A DNA stretch of 64,000 nucleotides from Yoonia vestfoldensis DSM 16212 (GCF_000382265.1 NZ_KB907977.1:159189-223188), one strand, 5' to 3'; shown: positions 45,010 to 56,291, numbered from the stretch's first letter. The notes: generated from the sequence alone by a model not told the origin. Numbers and translations: made by a program.

Positions 45010-45845
45010 GCGCTCTCCAATGCGGCGATGGCTTCTGCTTTGGCCAAGGTCGCCTTTGCCGTGACGATATGCAAGTTCTCGACGATTTTGCCATCGACGA
45101 CGGCGACGCCCTGCCCGTTCGCCTCGGCTTCGGTAAAGGCCGCGATCTGGCGGTGGGCCAGCGCGATTTCATCCTCGGTCGGGCCGAAGGCCGCATTGGC
45201 GATGGCGATCTGCGCGGGATGGATCAGCGTCTTGCCGTCAAAGCCCATGTCACGCCCCTCGGCACATTCGGCGCGCAACCCGTCTTCATCCTGAAACGCG
45301 TTATAGACACCATCGAGCGCGACAATCCCCGCCGCCTTGGCCGCGAGCAGGCACATCTGCAAGGCCGTCATCAAGGCAGGCCGCCCGCGCGACCCCATAT
45401 CCTTGGCCAGATCATTGGTGCCCATGACGAACCCTGCGATCCGTGGATGGGCGGCAATGCTCGCGGCGTTCAGCACACCTAGCGGGGTTTCCATCATCGC
45501 CCAGAACGGCACGTCCGGGACCAGCGCAGCAAGCGCATCGACGTCCGCCGTGCTGTTCACCTTGGGCAACAGGATCGCATCACAGTCCATCGCGGCGACC
45601 GCAGCAGCATCGGCGCGGCCCCACTCTGTATCAAGCGCGTTGATCCGCACGATCCGCTGGCGGGGGCCGTAGCCACTGGCGAGTGCCGCAAACAGCGTGT
45701 CGCGCGCGGCGATCTTGGCGTCAGGGGCGACCGCATCCTCCAGATCGAAGAGGATCACGTCGACGGGCAGGCTGCGTGCCTTTTCCAAGGCGCGGTCCTT
45801 TGACCCCGGAATATAGAGCGCGGACCGTGTGGGGCGGGTGTGCAT
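45006..45845 (-). CDS. mcl2: Malyl-CoA lyase superfamily protein, probable (3S)-malyl-CoA thioesterase
   Basis: 279 residues of the HpcH/HpaI-CitE fold: RSALYIPGSKDRALEKARSLPVDVILFDLEDAVAP (about 7-41; metal Glu/Asp in FDLEDAV), LPKVNSTADVDAL, MMETPLGVLNAASIAAHPRI and FVMGTNDLAKDMG. It is shorter than Mcl1 (about 320), matching Mcl2, which hydrolyses malyl-CoA to malate. The neighbouring mch and sdh fit. AGGAGG precedes the start, with an inverted repeat (GCAA-N5-TTGC, 45858-45870) just upstream. A citryl/beta-methylmalyl-CoA lyase is the alternative. Confidence 0.8.
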   Translation of the reverse strand: MHTRPTRSALYIPGSKDRALEKARSLPVDVILFDLEDAVAPDAKIAARDTLFAALASGYGPRQRIVRINALDTEWGRADAAAVAAMDCDAILLPKVNSTADVDALAALVPDVPFWAMMETPLGVLNAASIAAHPRIAGFVMGTNDLAKDMGSRGRPALMTALQMCLLAAKAAGIVALDGVYNAFQDEDGLRAECAEGRDMGFDGKTLIHPAQIAIANAAFGPTEDEIALAHRQIAAFTEAEANGQGVAVVDGKIVENLHIVTAKATLAKAEAIAALESA

Positions 45846-46019
45846 CGAATCCTCCTCGCAAGATTATTGCGCGAACATGGCCAGAACCGTGCCGATGATT
45901 CAACCCCGATCTTGCCGCGATGCAGCACAGGGGCCGGTTACCGGATGTTAACCCCTTTCCTCTATGTCAGAGCGTGAGACCTGCACGGACAGGTCATCCG
46001 GCAGAAGGCGGGCATCATT

Positions 46020-46322
46020 TTGCGGTACTTGTATTACGTCTGTTTCGGTTGCCTCTCGGCCTTTGTCGGGGCAACGCAGGCGCAGGCCTTGACCTGTGCG
46101 GACAATGCCGTCGTCGCGCAGCGTCTTGCGCAGGTCTATGGCGAACGGCGGCAGTTCATGGCACCCGGCCCCGACGGTGCGATGACCGAGGTGTTTGCCG
46201 CCACCGATACCGGCAGCTGGACCATCGCGATCACCCTGCCGGATGGCTTGACCTGCCTTGTCGCCTCGGGCGCGGCGTTTGACTGGCAGGATATTCTGTT
46301 CAGCCTCGGGCGTCACAGCTGA
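46020..46322 (+). CDS. Small exported hypothetical protein
   Basis: 100 residues with a signal peptide (YYVCFGCLSAFVGATQAQA, cut before LTCADN). The mature part has two Cys (LTC...LTC) and reads NAVVAQRLAQVYGERRQFMAPGPDGAMTEVFAATDTGSWTIAITLPDGLTCLVASGAAF; no family recognised. The start is a TTG. The stop lies one base before the end of the convergent TSUP gene. Confidence 0.65.
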   Translation: MRYLYYVCFGCLSAFVGATQAQALTCADNAVVAQRLAQVYGERRQFMAPGPDGAMTEVFAATDTGSWTIAITLPDGLTCLVASGAAFDWQDILFSLGRHS

Positions 46323-47078
46323 TCAGGCCAGCGCCACCCAGATCAGCCGCAGGCCCGTCGCCACCAGCAGCACATAGGTCAGCGCAAAGAATGCGCGTTC
46401 CGGCACCAGCCGGTGCGCCCTGATCCCGATCCATGCGCCGATCAGCGCGAAGGGGGCCAGCACCACGCTGGCCTTCAGCGTCTCAAGCGAGAAAATGCCC
46501 AAATAGGCGTAAGGGACGACCTTCATCCAGTTGATCGCCCAGAACGACACAACTGTCGTCGCCTGAAACGCGGTCTTGCTCAGCCCTTGCGACAACAGGA
46601 AAATCGCCGTGGGCGGGCCGCCTGCGTGACTGACAAAACTGGTGAACCCGCCGACAAGACCCGCCGCCCAGGCGAAAGGCCGCGAAAACGGCATGTGCCG
46701 GACGGTCAGCCAGCCCAGCGACCGTGCCAGTTGGAACGCGACGAAAGCCAGACAGATCACCCCGATCAGCAGGAGGAACACATCGGCATCGACCAGCGCG
46801 TAAAGCACAGCACCGATGATGCAGCCCGGCACAGCCCCCTGCATGATCCCCTTGGCCGAGGGCCAGTGCCATTGCCCCCAATAGGGCCGCAAGGTCGCGG
46901 CATCGACCAGCATGAACAAAGGCAGGATGATCCCCAGCGCCAGCCCCGGCGGCACCACGAGCGCCAGAATCGCCCCCGCGACAAAGGCCGCACCAGAGCC
47001 GAAACCGCCCTTGGATATGCCACCAAAGATGATCGCGGGGACACCCACCGCGAAGAAAACCCAATCGAATGCGATCAC
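46323..47078 (-). CDS. TauE/SafE (TSUP) family membrane protein
   Basis: 251 residues, about eight membrane helices. GVPAIIFGGISKGGFGSGAAFVAGAIL (about 12-38) and the second repeat LVGGFTSFVSHAGGPPTAIFLLSQGLSK (about 139-166) are the TSUP duplicated motif. It is probably an organic- or sulfur-anion exporter with unknown substrate. It is divergent from mdh (157 bp) and ends against the small exported gene. Confidence 0.9.
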   Translation of the reverse strand: MIAFDWVFFAVGVPAIIFGGISKGGFGSGAAFVAGAILALVVPPGLALGIILPLFMLVDAATLRPYWGQWHWPSAKGIMQGAVPGCIIGAVLYALVDADVFLLLIGVICLAFVAFQLARSLGWLTVRHMPFSRPFAWAAGLVGGFTSFVSHAGGPPTAIFLLSQGLSKTAFQATTVVSFWAINWMKVVPYAYLGIFSLETLKASVVLAPFALIGAWIGIRAHRLVPERAFFALTYVLLVATGLRLIWVALA

Positions 47079-47115
47079 GCGACGGCCCCAAATGCCTGTT
47101 GTTTGATCTGATTAG

Positions 47116-48198
<1,083 letters not shown>

Positions 48199-48220
48199 CA
48201 AGTGCTGCCAATGATGAACG

Positions 48221-48249
48221 GGGGTCGCCAATGGCGGCCCCATTTTGTT
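48221..48249 (+). terminator. Intrinsic terminator of mdh
   Basis: GGGGTCGCC (48221-48229) pairs with GGCGGCCCC (48233-48241) around a 3-nt loop (one G/U pair), followed by ATTTTGTT. It begins 23 bp after the mdh stop. Confidence 0.75.
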
Positions 48250-48285
48250 GCGCCGGTCGGGTGGCGCGAATCTTTCGAAATTGTC

Positions 48286-48320
48286 CAAAATCTGCGGAAA
48301 CGACGTGGGCGCAGATTTTG
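48286..48320. other. Perfect 11-bp inverted repeat in the mdh-sucC region
   Basis: CAAAATCTGCG (48286-48296) pairs perfectly with CGCAGATTTTG (48310-48320) around a 13-nt loop. Its right edge overlaps the first GntR-type palindrome by two bases. It could be a bidirectional terminator (A-run, GC stem, U-run) or part of a composite operator. Confidence 0.5.
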
Positions 48321-48349
48321 TGATCACACTTTTCAAACAAGTGATCACA
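48319..48349. promoter_or_regulatory. Paired GntR-type operators upstream of sucC
   Basis: TGTGATCACA (48319-48328) and AGTGATCACA (48340-48349), centres 21 bp apart, the same spacing as upstream of sdhC. They lie 99-129 bp before the sucC start. Confidence 0.7.
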
Positions 48350-48374
48350 AATGTCGGATTATCCGGACTGTCCC

Positions 48375-48402
48375 CGCTTTTCAGTTAGAAAAGCGATTTT
48401 TT
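48375..48402 (+). terminator. Terminator-like hairpin in the sucC leader (possible attenuator)
   Basis: CGCTTTTC (48375-48382) pairs perfectly with GAAAAGCG (48388-48395) around AGTTA, followed by A and six T. It lies between the operator pair and the sucC start (48448), so transcripts starting near the operators must pass it to reach sucC. Confidence 0.65.
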
Positions 48403-48447
48403 ATGTGATTTAGGGTGTGGCAACCGAAGTCAAATTGGACATGCCCC

Positions 48448-49641
48448 ATGAATATCCACGAATATCAGGCCAAAGCCCTGCTGCGCAGCTACGGCGCGCC
48501 CGTATCCGACGGCCGCCCCGTGATCCGCGCCGAAGACGCGAAAACCGCCGCGGGCGAGCTTGACGGTCCGCTGTGGGTGGTCAAGGCCCAGATCCACGCA
48601 GGTGGCCGTGGCAAAGGCAAATTCAAGGAAGCCGATGCCGGTGACAAAGGCGGCGTGCGCCTGTGCCGGTCCGTGGAAGAGGCCGCTCAGGAAGCGAAAA
48701 AGATGCTGGGCCGTACGCTGGTCACGCATCAGACCGGCCCCGCAGGCAAGCAGGTCAACCGCATATATATCGAGGATGGCTCCGGCATCGAGACCGAAAT
48801 GTACCTCGCCCTGCTGGTGGACCGCCAGACAAGCCGGATCAGTTTCGTCGTCTCGACCGAAGGCGGCATGGACATCGAGGAAGTCGCCGCAGCGACCCCT
48901 GAAAAGATCCTGTCGTTCAGCGTCGACCCCGCCACAGGCTATCAGGCGTTCCACGGCCGCCGCGTCGCGTTCACGCTGGGGCTGACCGGCAACCAGATCA
49001 AACAATGCGTCACGCTGATGGGCCAACTGTATAAGGCCTTCACCGAAAAAGACATGGAGATGCTGGAAATCAACCCGCTGATCGTGACCGACAAGGGCGA
49101 CCTGAAGGTGCTGGATGCCAAGGTGTCGTTCGACGGCAACGCAATGTATCGCCATTCCGACATCGCCAGCCTGCGCGACGAGACCGAGGAAGATTCCAAG
49201 GAACTCGCCGCCAGCAAATACGACCTGAACTATATCGCGCTCGACGGTGAAATCGGCTGCATGGTGAACGGTGCGGGCCTTGCCATGGCGACGATGGACA
49301 TCATCAAGCTTTACGGGGCCGAACCCGCCAACTTCCTCGACGTGGGCGGCGGTGCGACCAAGGAAAAGGTGACCGAGGCGTTCAAGATCATCACGTCCGA
49401 CCCCAACGTCAAAGGCATCCTCGTCAACATCTTCGGCGGCATCATGCGCTGCGACGTCATCGCCGAAGGCGTGATCGCCGCGGTGAAGGAAGTCGGGCTG
49501 AAAGTGCCGCTGGTCGTCCGTCTGGAAGGCACAAACGTCGAGAAAGGCAAGGAAATCATCCGCAATTCCGGCCTTGATGTGATCGCCGCCGACGACCTGA
49601 AAGACGGCGCGCAGAAGATCGTAAAGGCGGTGAAGGGGTGA
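48448..49641 (+). CDS. sucC: Succinyl-CoA synthetase beta subunit
   Basis: 397 residues. The ATP-grasp N-terminal [43 protein letters not shown] and [26 protein letters not shown] are diagnostic; the C-terminal CoA-ligase part has [20 protein letters not shown] and [16 protein letters not shown]. It makes ATP (or GTP) from succinyl-CoA with SucD. The ATG at 48448 starts the conserved protein. Its stop overlaps the start of an unrelated lipoprotein gene, which separates it from sucD. Confidence 0.97.
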   Translation: MNIHEYQAKALLRSYGAPVSDGRPVIRAEDAKTAAGELDGPLWVVKAQIHAGGRGKGKFKEADAGDKGGVRLCRSVEEAAQEAKKMLGRTLVTHQTGPAGKQVNRIYIEDGSGIETEMYLALLVDRQTSRISFVVSTEGGMDIEEVAAATPEKILSFSVDPATGYQAFHGRRVAFTLGLTGNQIKQCVTLMGQLYKAFTEKDMEMLEINPLIVTDKGDLKVLDAKVSFDGNAMYRHSDIASLRDETEEDSKELAASKYDLNYIALDGEIGCMVNGAGLAMATMDIIKLYGAEPANFLDVGGGATKEKVTEAFKIITSDPNVKGILVNIFGGIMRCDVIAEGVIAAVKEVGLKVPLVVRLEGTNVEKGKEIIRNSGLDVIAADDLKDGAQKIVKAVKG

Positions 49642-50150
49642 TGGAGGCTGTCGTTAGGACACTGTCCTTCGTATTCATTTGCACGTCAGCGGCTTGTTCC
49701 ACTCCGATTCAGACCGGGAGCAGCGGTCAGGTTTCTTCCACCTTTTCGCAAGCTGAACTTGTGTCTGCGGCTTCAAGAGCCGGGCTAGCTTGCGACAGTT
49801 TGCTTCAAAGCGACTGGGACGGAGCTGCGTCGTCACTAACTGGCTACACTGGTAGAGAGGCTTTCGGTTATGATCGAGACTTTCAATACGGAACCATCCG
49901 CCTTGCAGGGCGCGGTTCAAACTATTGTGGTTTCACAATTCGGGGAGACGCTGAAACTGCCCGACTGGCAAACGAAGCATTCCAAAGCGCCTTTATGTCT
50001 CGCGGTTACGAGATGGAAGAGAGAATTGACATGCATGGGAGAAACACCGAGCGCGCAGTCAAATCCGGTGTTGAATTTGTTGCTTACTCAAGTAGGCGCG
50101 ACTCTACAAACGGCGTGACTACGGTTAGGTCCGCATACTTTAGAATGTGA
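49641..50150 (+). CDS. Putative lipoprotein of unknown function inserted between sucC and sucD
   Basis: 169 residues. The leader [19 protein letters not shown] ends in a lipobox-like SAAC (Cys 19). The mature part has [31 protein letters not shown], then [24 protein letters not shown] and [17 protein letters not shown]; no family recognised. The ATG overlaps the sucC stop (TGATG), so it is coupled to sucC. GC content and codon use (several AGA, ACA, TTT-type choices) differ from the flanking suc genes, suggesting acquired cargo. Confidence 0.7.
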   Translation: MEAVVRTLSFVFICTSAACSTPIQTGSSGQVSSTFSQAELVSAASRAGLACDSLLQSDWDGAASSLTGYTGREAFGYDRDFQYGTIRLAGRGSNYCGFTIRGDAETARLANEAFQSAFMSRGYEMEERIDMHGRNTERAVKSGVEFVAYSSRRDSTNGVTTVRSAYFRM

Positions 50151-50239
50151 AAGTACATGCCTAAAGTAAGATAAACAACGAAACGCCTATCTATTTCGAC
50201 GATGTCGAAAAATAGCCGACTTGCAAAGGAGCCACCAAC

Positions 50240-51121
50240 ATGGCCATTCTCGTCAACGAAAACACCCGCGTGATCTGTCAGGGCCTGACCGGCTCTCAGG
50301 GCACGTTCCACACCGAACAGGCGATTGCCTATGGCACCAAGATGGTCGGCGGTGTCACCCCCGGCAAAGGCGGCAGCACCCATCTGGACCTGCCCGTCTT
50401 CAACTCGGTCCACGAAGCCAAACACGTGACCGAAGCCAATGCGAGCGTGATTTATGTGCCGCCGCCATTCGCCGCCGACTCGATCCTCGAGGCGATCGAC
50501 GCCGAGATGGAGCTGATCATCTGCATCACCGAAGGCATTCCCGTGCTGGACATGATGAAGGTCAAGCGCGCGCTGGAAGGGTCGAAATCCCGCCTGATCG
50601 GGCCGAACTGCCCCGGTGTCATCACGCCCGACGCCTGCAAGATCGGCATCATGCCGGGCCACATCCACCGGCGCGGGTCGGTCGGGGTTGTGTCGCGGTC
50701 GGGCACACTGACCTATGAGGCCGTGAAGCAAACGTCCGACTCCGGCCTTGGCCAATCGACGGCTGTCGGTATCGGCGGCGATCCGATCAAAGGGTCCGAA
50801 CATATCGACATCCTCGAGATGTTCCTGGCCGATGAAGAAACACATTCGATCATCATGATCGGCGAAATCGGCGGGTCCGCCGAAGAAGACGCCGCGCAGT
50901 TCCTTGCCGACGAGCGCAAGAAAGGCCGTTGGAAACCGACAGCCGGTTTCATCGCAGGCCGCACCGCCCCTCCGGGCCGCCGCATGGGCCATGCCGGTGC
51001 GATCGTTGCTGGCGGCAAAGGCGACGCCGAAAGCAAGATCGAGGCGATGAAATCCGCAGGGATCATCGTGGCCGACAGCCCCGCCACGCTGGGCGAGGCC
51101 GTGCTGAAAGCGATCGGGTAA
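50240..51121 (+). CDS. sucD: Succinyl-CoA synthetase alpha subunit
   Basis: 293 residues. The CoA-binding Rossmann region has [32 protein letters not shown], then [21 protein letters not shown], and the phospho-His is in [21 protein letters not shown] (His about 249). It begins 89 bp after the inserted lipoprotein gene with AAAGGAG upstream and is followed by a very stable intercistronic hairpin before sucA. Confidence 0.97.
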   Translation: MAILVNENTRVICQGLTGSQGTFHTEQAIAYGTKMVGGVTPGKGGSTHLDLPVFNSVHEAKHVTEANASVIYVPPPFAADSILEAIDAEMELIICITEGIPVLDMMKVKRALEGSKSRLIGPNCPGVITPDACKIGIMPGHIHRRGSVGVVSRSGTLTYEAVKQTSDSGLGQSTAVGIGGDPIKGSEHIDILEMFLADEETHSIIMIGEIGGSAEEDAAQFLADERKKGRWKPTAGFIAGRTAPPGRRMGHAGAIVAGGKGDAESKIEAMKSAGIIVADSPATLGEAVLKAIG

Positions 51122-51148
51122 ATCGGGGTTCGCCCGACGCCCACTTTA

Positions 51149-51170
51149 CGGCGGGGGCCAGCCCCCGCCG
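51149..51170 (+). other. Very stable hairpin between sucD and sucA
   Basis: CGGCGGGGG (51149-51157) pairs perfectly with CCCCCGCCG (51162-51170) around a 4-nt loop, 28 bp before the sucA start. There is no U-run. It probably shapes mRNA stability or the sucD:sucA ratio. Confidence 0.5.
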
Positions 51171-51197
51171 GACGACATTCAACAAAGGTCCCCTGTC

Positions 51198-54158
51198 ATG
51201 AACGACCACTCTCCCAACGACCTGTTCCACGCTTCCAGCTTTTTGCAGGGGCATAACGCGGGTTATGTCGAACAGCTTTACGCGCGCTACGCGGACAATC
51301 CGGGGGCGGTCGATGAAAGCTGGCAGGCATTTTTCCGCAGCCTTGGTGATGCGCCCGCCGATGCGCAGGCCGAGGCCGCAGGGCCAAGCTGGGCGCGCCG
51401 CGACTGGCCGCCGGTGCCCAATGACGACCTGACCGCCGCATTGGATGGCCAGTGGCCTGCGGAACCTGCCGCTGCCGCCGAAAAGATAAAGGCGAAGGCG
51501 GCCGAAAAAGGCGTGAGCCTAGACGCCAATCAGGTCCGCAATGCGGTGCTCGACAGCATCCGCGCGCTGATGATCATCCGCGCCTACCGCATTCGTGGCC
51601 ATCTGATCGCCGATCTTGACCCGCTGGGCATGCGCGAAACCGTGCCGCACCCCGAACTCGACCCTGCGAATTACGGCTTTACCGCCAAGGACATGGACCG
51701 TCCGATTTTCATCGACAACGTGCTTGGGCTGGAAGTCGCGACGATGGCCGAGATCATGGCCATCGTGCAGCGCACCTATTGCGGCACCTTCGCGCTGCAA
51801 TACATGCACATCTCCAACCCCGAAGAAGCGGGTTGGCTGAAGGAACGCATCGAAGGTTACGGCAAGGAAATCTCGTTTACCCAAACGGGGCGCAAGGCGA
51901 TCCTGAACAGCCTTGTGCAGGCCGAAGGGTTCGAAAAATTCCTGCATGTCAAATATATGGGGACCAAGCGTTTCGGCCTTGATGGTGGCGAAAGCCTGAT
52001 CCCTGCGATGGAACAGATCATCAAGCGCGGCGGGCAGTTGGGCCTTGAGGATATCGTCATCGGCATGCCGCACCGTGGACGTTTGTCGGTGCTGGCGAAC
52101 GTGATGCAGAAACCTTACCGCGCGATCTTCAACGAATTTCAGGGCGGGTCGTTCAAGCCTGAAGAAGTCGACGGGTCTGGCGATGTGAAATATCACCTTG
52201 GTGCCTCGAACGACCGCAGTTTCGATGACAACACCGTCCACCTGTCGCTGACAGCCAACCCCAGCCACCTCGAGGCAGTGAACCCCGTCGTGCTCGGCAA
52301 GGTCCGCGCCAAGCAGGACCAGAAGAACGACACGGCCAAGACCAAGGTCATGGCGATCCTGCTGCACGGCGATGCGGCATTCGCGGGCCAAGGCGTTGTC
52401 GCCGAAGGGTTCGGCCTGTCCGGCCTGCGCGGGCACCGCACAGGTGGGACGATGCATATCGTCGTCAACAATCAGATCGGTTTCACCACCGCCCCGCATT
52501 TCAGCCGCTCCAGCCCTTATCCCACCGATATCGCGCTGATGGTCGAAGCCCCGATTTTCCACGTCAACGGGGATGATCCAGAGGCTGTGGTGCACGCTGC
52601 CCGTGTGGCGACCGAATTCCGCCAGAAGTTCCACAAGGATGTGGTTCTGGACATCATCTGCTACCGCCGCTTTGGTCACAACGAAGGCGACGAGCCGATG
52701 TTCACGAACCCGGTGATGTACACAAAGATCAAGAAACAAAAGACTACGCTGACGCTTTATACCGAACGGCTGGTCAAGGACGGCCTGATCCCCGAAGGCG
52801 AGATCGAGGATATGAAAGCCGCGTTTCAGGCCCATCTGAACGAGGAATTCGAGGCCGGCAAAAACTATAAACCCAACAAGGCCGACTGGCTGGACGGGCG
52901 CTGGTCGCATCTCGACCGGATGAAGGAGAAGAAATACCAGCGCGGCAAGACCGCCATTTCCGACGACACTTTTGCCGCCGTCGGCAAGGCGCTGACGACC
53001 GTGCCGGACAATTTCCCGACGCACAAGACCATCGACCGCCTGCGCGACGCCAAGGCGCAGATGTTCGACAGCGGCAGCGGCATCGACTGGGCCACTGGCG
53101 AGGCGCTGGCGTTTGGGTCGCTCCTGCTCGAAGGGTTCCCCGTCCGTCTGTCCGGTCAGGACAGCACGCGCGGCACGTTCAGCCAGCGGCATTCCGCCTT
53201 TATCAATCAGGAAAACGAAGACCGCTATTACCCGCTGAACAACATCCGCGAAGGACAGGCACGCTATGAGGTCATCGATTCGATGCTGTCCGAATATGCG
53301 GTCCTCGGCTTTGAATACGGCTATTCGCTCGCCGAACCCAACGCCCTGACCATCTGGGAAGCCCAATTCGGCGATTTCGCCAACGGCGCGCAGATCATGT
53401 TCGACCAGTTCATCAGTTCCGGTGAAAGCAAGTGGTTGCGCATGTCGGGCCTCGTCTGTCTGCTGCCGCATGGCTATGAAGGGCAAGGGCCGGAACATTC
53501 CAGCGCGCGTCTGGAACGGTTCCTGACCATGTGCGGCGGCGACAACTGGATCGTGGCCAATTGCACGACGCCGGCCAATTATTTCCACCTGCTGCGCCGC
53601 CAGCTGCACCGCACCTATCGCAAGCCGCTGATCCTGATGACGCCGAAATCCTTGCTGCGGCACAAACTGGCCGTGTCCAAGAAAGAGGAATTCACGACAG
53701 GATCCAGTTTCCACCGCGTTCTGTGGGACGATGCACAATACGGCAATTCCGAAACCAAGCTGGCTGCGGATGACAAGATCAAGCGCGTGGTGATGTGTTC
53801 GGGCAAGGTCTATTACGACCTGCTGGAAGAACGCGATGCGCGCGGGATCGACGACGTCTATATCCTGCGGTTCGAACAATTCTATCCCTTCCCCGCCCAG
53901 TCCGCGATGAAGGAACTGCAACGGTTCCAGAACGCGGAAATGGTCTGGTGTCAGGAAGAACCCAAAAATCAGGGGGCATGGACCTTTATGGAACCCAACC
54001 TTGAATGGGTGCTGACCCGCATCAAGGCAAAACATACCCGCCCCGTCTATGCCGGTCGCGCCGCCGCCGCGAGCCCTGCAACCGGTCTCGCGAGCAAGCA
54101 CAAAGCAGAACAAGAAGCGCTGGTTGACGATGCGCTGACCATCAAAGGAACAAAATAA
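51198..54158 (+). CDS. sucA: 2-oxoglutarate dehydrogenase E1 component
   Basis: 986 residues, thiamine-diphosphate enzyme that decarboxylates 2-oxoglutarate and transfers succinyl to lipoyl-SucB. The N-terminal E2-contact part is [28 protein letters not shown]. The ThDP region shows [29 protein letters not shown] (about 285-313), [20 protein letters not shown] and [21 protein letters not shown], and the pyrimidine part has [16 protein letters not shown] and [21 protein letters not shown]. The stop base is shared with the sucB start (TAATG type). Confidence 0.97.
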   Translation: MNDHSPNDLFHASSFLQGHNAGYVEQLYARYADNPGAVDESWQAFFRSLGDAPADAQAEAAGPSWARRDWPPVPNDDLTAALDGQWPAEPAAAAEKIKAKAAEKGVSLDANQVRNAVLDSIRALMIIRAYRIRGHLIADLDPLGMRETVPHPELDPANYGFTAKDMDRPIFIDNVLGLEVATMAEIMAIVQRTYCGTFALQYMHISNPEEAGWLKERIEGYGKEISFTQTGRKAILNSLVQAEGFEKFLHVKYMGTKRFGLDGGESLIPAMEQIIKRGGQLGLEDIVIGMPHRGRLSVLANVMQKPYRAIFNEFQGGSFKPEEVDGSGDVKYHLGASNDRSFDDNTVHLSLTANPSHLEAVNPVVLGKVRAKQDQKNDTAKTKVMAILLHGDAAFAGQGVVAEGFGLSGLRGHRTGGTMHIVVNNQIGFTTAPHFSRSSPYPTDIALMVEAPIFHVNGDDPEAVVHAARVATEFRQKFHKDVVLDIICYRRFGHNEGDEPMFTNPVMYTKIKKQKTTLTLYTERLVKDGLIPEGEIEDMKAAFQAHLNEEFEAGKNYKPNKADWLDGRWSHLDRMKEKKYQRGKTAISDDTFAAVGKALTTVPDNFPTHKTIDRLRDAKAQMFDSGSGIDWATGEALAFGSLLLEGFPVRLSGQDSTRGTFSQRHSAFINQENEDRYYPLNNIREGQARYEVIDSMLSEYAVLGFEYGYSLAEPNALTIWEAQFGDFANGAQIMFDQFISSGESKWLRMSGLVCLLPHGYEGQGPEHSSARLERFLTMCGGDNWIVANCTTPANYFHLLRRQLHRTYRKPLILMTPKSLLRHKLAVSKKEEFTTGSSFHRVLWDDAQYGNSETKLAADDKIKRVVMCSGKVYYDLLEERDARGIDDVYILRFEQFYPFPAQSAMKELQRFQNAEMVWCQEEPKNQGAWTFMEPNLEWVLTRIKAKHTRPVYAGRAAAASPATGLASKHKAEQEALVDDALTIKGTK

Positions 54159-55375
54159 TGAGCACCGAAGTCCGCGTCCCCACGCTTGGTGAATCCGTGA
54201 CCGAGGCCACCGTCGCCACATGGTTCAAGAAACCCGGCGATGCCGTTGCCGTCGACGAAATGCTGTGCGAACTGGAAACCGACAAGGTCACGGTCGAGGT
54301 GCCAAGCCCCGTCGCCGGCACCCTGTCCGAAATCGTCGCCGCCGAAGGTGAAACCGTCGGCGTCGATGCGCTGCTGGCGCAGATCGCTGAAGGTGCCGCA
54401 GCCGCAGCCCCTGCGAAAGAGGCTCCGAAAGTCGCACCCGCGCCGGAAGCTGCCGCCACCCAGACCGATGCTGGCCCCGAGGATACCAAGCTGCGCGATC
54501 CCGAAGACGCGCCATCCGCCAAGAAACTGATGGCTGACAACGGTCTTTCGGATGTCAAAGGCAGCGGCAAGGACGGCCGCGTGATGAAAGAGGACGTGCT
54601 GAAAGCGCTGACCGCGAAATCCGACGCCCCCGCCTCTGCCTCGGCCCCCCGCGCGCCTGTGGCCGCCAGCGACGAGGCCCGCGAAGAGCGCGTCAAGATG
54701 ACCCGTCTGCGCCAGACCATCGCCAAGCGGCTGAAAGACAGCCAGAACACCGCCGCGATGCTGACCACCTATAACGAGGTCGACATGACCGAGGTGATGG
54801 CGCTGCGCGACGCCTACAAGGACCTGTTCTTTAAGAAACACGGCGTGAAACTGGGCTTCATGTCCTTCTTCACCAAGGCCTGTATCCACGCCCTGAACGA
54901 AGTCCCCGAAGTGAACGCCGAAATCGACGGCAATGATGTGGTCTACAAGAACTACGTCCACATGGGAATCGCCGCAGGCACGCCCACGGGTCTTGTGGTG
55001 CCGGTGATCCGCGACGCCGACCAGATGTCATTCGCCGCCATCGAAAAGGCAATCGCCGAAATGGGCGCCAAGGCCCGCGACGGCAAACTGTCGATGGCCG
55101 AAATGCAGGGCGGCACCTTCACCATCTCCAACGGTGGGGTTTACGGCTCGCTGATGTCCTCGCCCATCCTGAACCCCCCGCAGTCGGGTATCCTTGGCAT
55201 GCACAAGATCCAGGACCGCCCGATGGCGATCAACGGTCAGGTGGTGATCCGGCCGATGATGTATCTGGCGCTGTCCTATGACCACCGGATCGTGGACGGC
55301 AAAGGAGCCGTGACCTTCCTTGTGCGTGTGAAAGAAGCGCTGGAAGATCCGCGCCGGCTGTTGATGGATTTGTGA
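54158..55375 (+). CDS. sucB: Dihydrolipoamide succinyltransferase (2-oxoglutarate dehydrogenase E2)
   Basis: 405 residues. The lipoyl domain has the modified Lys in [12 protein letters not shown] (Lys 43). A linker rich in Ala/Pro is followed by the E3-binding domain [30 protein letters not shown] (about 122-150). The catalytic domain ends with [16 protein letters not shown] (His about 374), including [31 protein letters not shown]. It starts right at the sucA stop. Downstream a foreign-looking gene intervenes before MAPEG and lpd. Confidence 0.97.
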   Translation: MSTEVRVPTLGESVTEATVATWFKKPGDAVAVDEMLCELETDKVTVEVPSPVAGTLSEIVAAEGETVGVDALLAQIAEGAAAAAPAKEAPKVAPAPEAAATQTDAGPEDTKLRDPEDAPSAKKLMADNGLSDVKGSGKDGRVMKEDVLKALTAKSDAPASASAPRAPVAASDEAREERVKMTRLRQTIAKRLKDSQNTAAMLTTYNEVDMTEVMALRDAYKDLFFKKHGVKLGFMSFFTKACIHALNEVPEVNAEIDGNDVVYKNYVHMGIAAGTPTGLVVPVIRDADQMSFAAIEKAIAEMGAKARDGKLSMAEMQGGTFTISNGGVYGSLMSSPILNPPQSGILGMHKIQDRPMAINGQVVIRPMMYLALSYDHRIVDGKGAVTFLVRVKEALEDPRRLLMDL

Positions 55376-55400
55376 GCTGGCGGCTGTCGGGAATGGTAAA

Positions 55401-55868
55401 ATGACAAATGTCGATACCGCCAAAGTCTTCTTTGGAGTTGTATTGAAGCAACTTCAGGCCTCATTCCCGGCAGCGTATCATATCACATACCTTGATATCT
55501 GGCCTGAATTTGAAAGTCTCGCCAAGGACGGAGTCTTAGCGCTCAAGTACAACCGGCGGCACCGCGTTCTTACGGTCACTGAAGCGTCGGAGAACGAAGA
55601 ATTGAGGAAGCTGTATACTAAGCAAATGCTGCTATGGATGGTTGATGAGGACTACATCAGGCCAGATCCAACCAGCGGTTATAAGCTGGATTACGTTTTG
55701 TCTTCTAAGTCGTTAGCAGTATTAAACTTGAATCTTTCCGACAAAGAGGACACCATCGGTAACACTCTAAAACGCCTTGTTTCAAGCGCGGGTGACAAGG
55801 CTACGGGAGAAGTCATTTCCTTGCTTATCGGTAAAGCATTTGCAGCAACACAGGGAATGGCTCAATGA
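55401..55868 (+). CDS. Uncharacterised 155-residue protein inserted in the suc operon
   Basis: Family not recognised. No signal peptide. It begins VDTAKVFFGVVLKQLQASFPAAYHITYLDIW, has RHRVLTVTEASENEELRKLYTKQMLLWMVDEDYIRPDP in the middle (pattern of a small winged domain is possible), and ends with an amphipathic segment SAGDKATGEVISLLIGKAFAATQG. Codon use (TTA, GTA, ATA-type codons, many T/A third bases) and base composition differ strongly from sucB and lpd. The stop overlaps the MAPEG start (ATGA), so it is coupled to it. Most likely acquired cargo. Confidence 0.7.
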   Translation: MTNVDTAKVFFGVVLKQLQASFPAAYHITYLDIWPEFESLAKDGVLALKYNRRHRVLTVTEASENEELRKLYTKQMLLWMVDEDYIRPDPTSGYKLDYVLSSKSLAVLNLNLSDKEDTIGNTLKRLVSSAGDKATGEVISLLIGKAFAATQGMAQ

Positions 55869-56275
55869 CCCCCGAACTGACCGTCCTCGCGCTCGCCGGC
55901 CTGCTGCAAGGGGTGCAATTCGTCCTGATGTCGGTGCCTGCCAATCTCGAGCTTGGGCCCGGCAAGACGGCCGGGCCGCGTGACCCCGGCCGCCTTGGCA
56001 AGCCCCTGATCGAACAGGTCAGCCCCAAGACGGGCCGTCTGTTCCGGGCGCTGAATAACCATTTTGAAGGTTTGATCCTGTTCACACTGGCCGTTGTCGT
56101 CGTTACGCTGGGCGACAAGGCGACGGGTCTGTCTGCGGTCTGCGCCTGGGTCTACCTTGGCGCGCGGGTCCTTTATGTGCCTGCATATTATTTCGGCCTG
56201 ACGCCCTGGCGTTCGGTGATCTGGCTGGTCGGCTTTCTGGCCACCATGCTGATGATCGTCTCGGCCCTTATCTAA
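55865..56275 (+). CDS. MAPEG family membrane protein
   Basis: 136 residues with four membrane helices ([77 protein letters not shown]). [13 protein letters not shown] and [13 protein letters not shown] match MAPEG (eicosanoid/glutathione-related) proteins. In related genomes a small MAPEG-like gene between the suc genes and lpd is common as far as I recall. Bacterial function is unknown. It ends 16 bp before lpd, with AAGGAG between. Confidence 0.87.
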   Translation: MTPELTVLALAGLLQGVQFVLMSVPANLELGPGKTAGPRDPGRLGKPLIEQVSPKTGRLFRALNNHFEGLILFTLAVVVVTLGDKATGLSAVCAWVYLGARVLYVPAYYFGLTPWRSVIWLVGFLATMLMIVSALI

Positions 56276-56291
56276 ATCTGAAGGAGTTTCC

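Noticed and set aside
51519..54221. 900-codon minus-strand open frame opposite sucA
   Set aside because: Antisense shadow of sucA with biased His/Arg/Gln composition.
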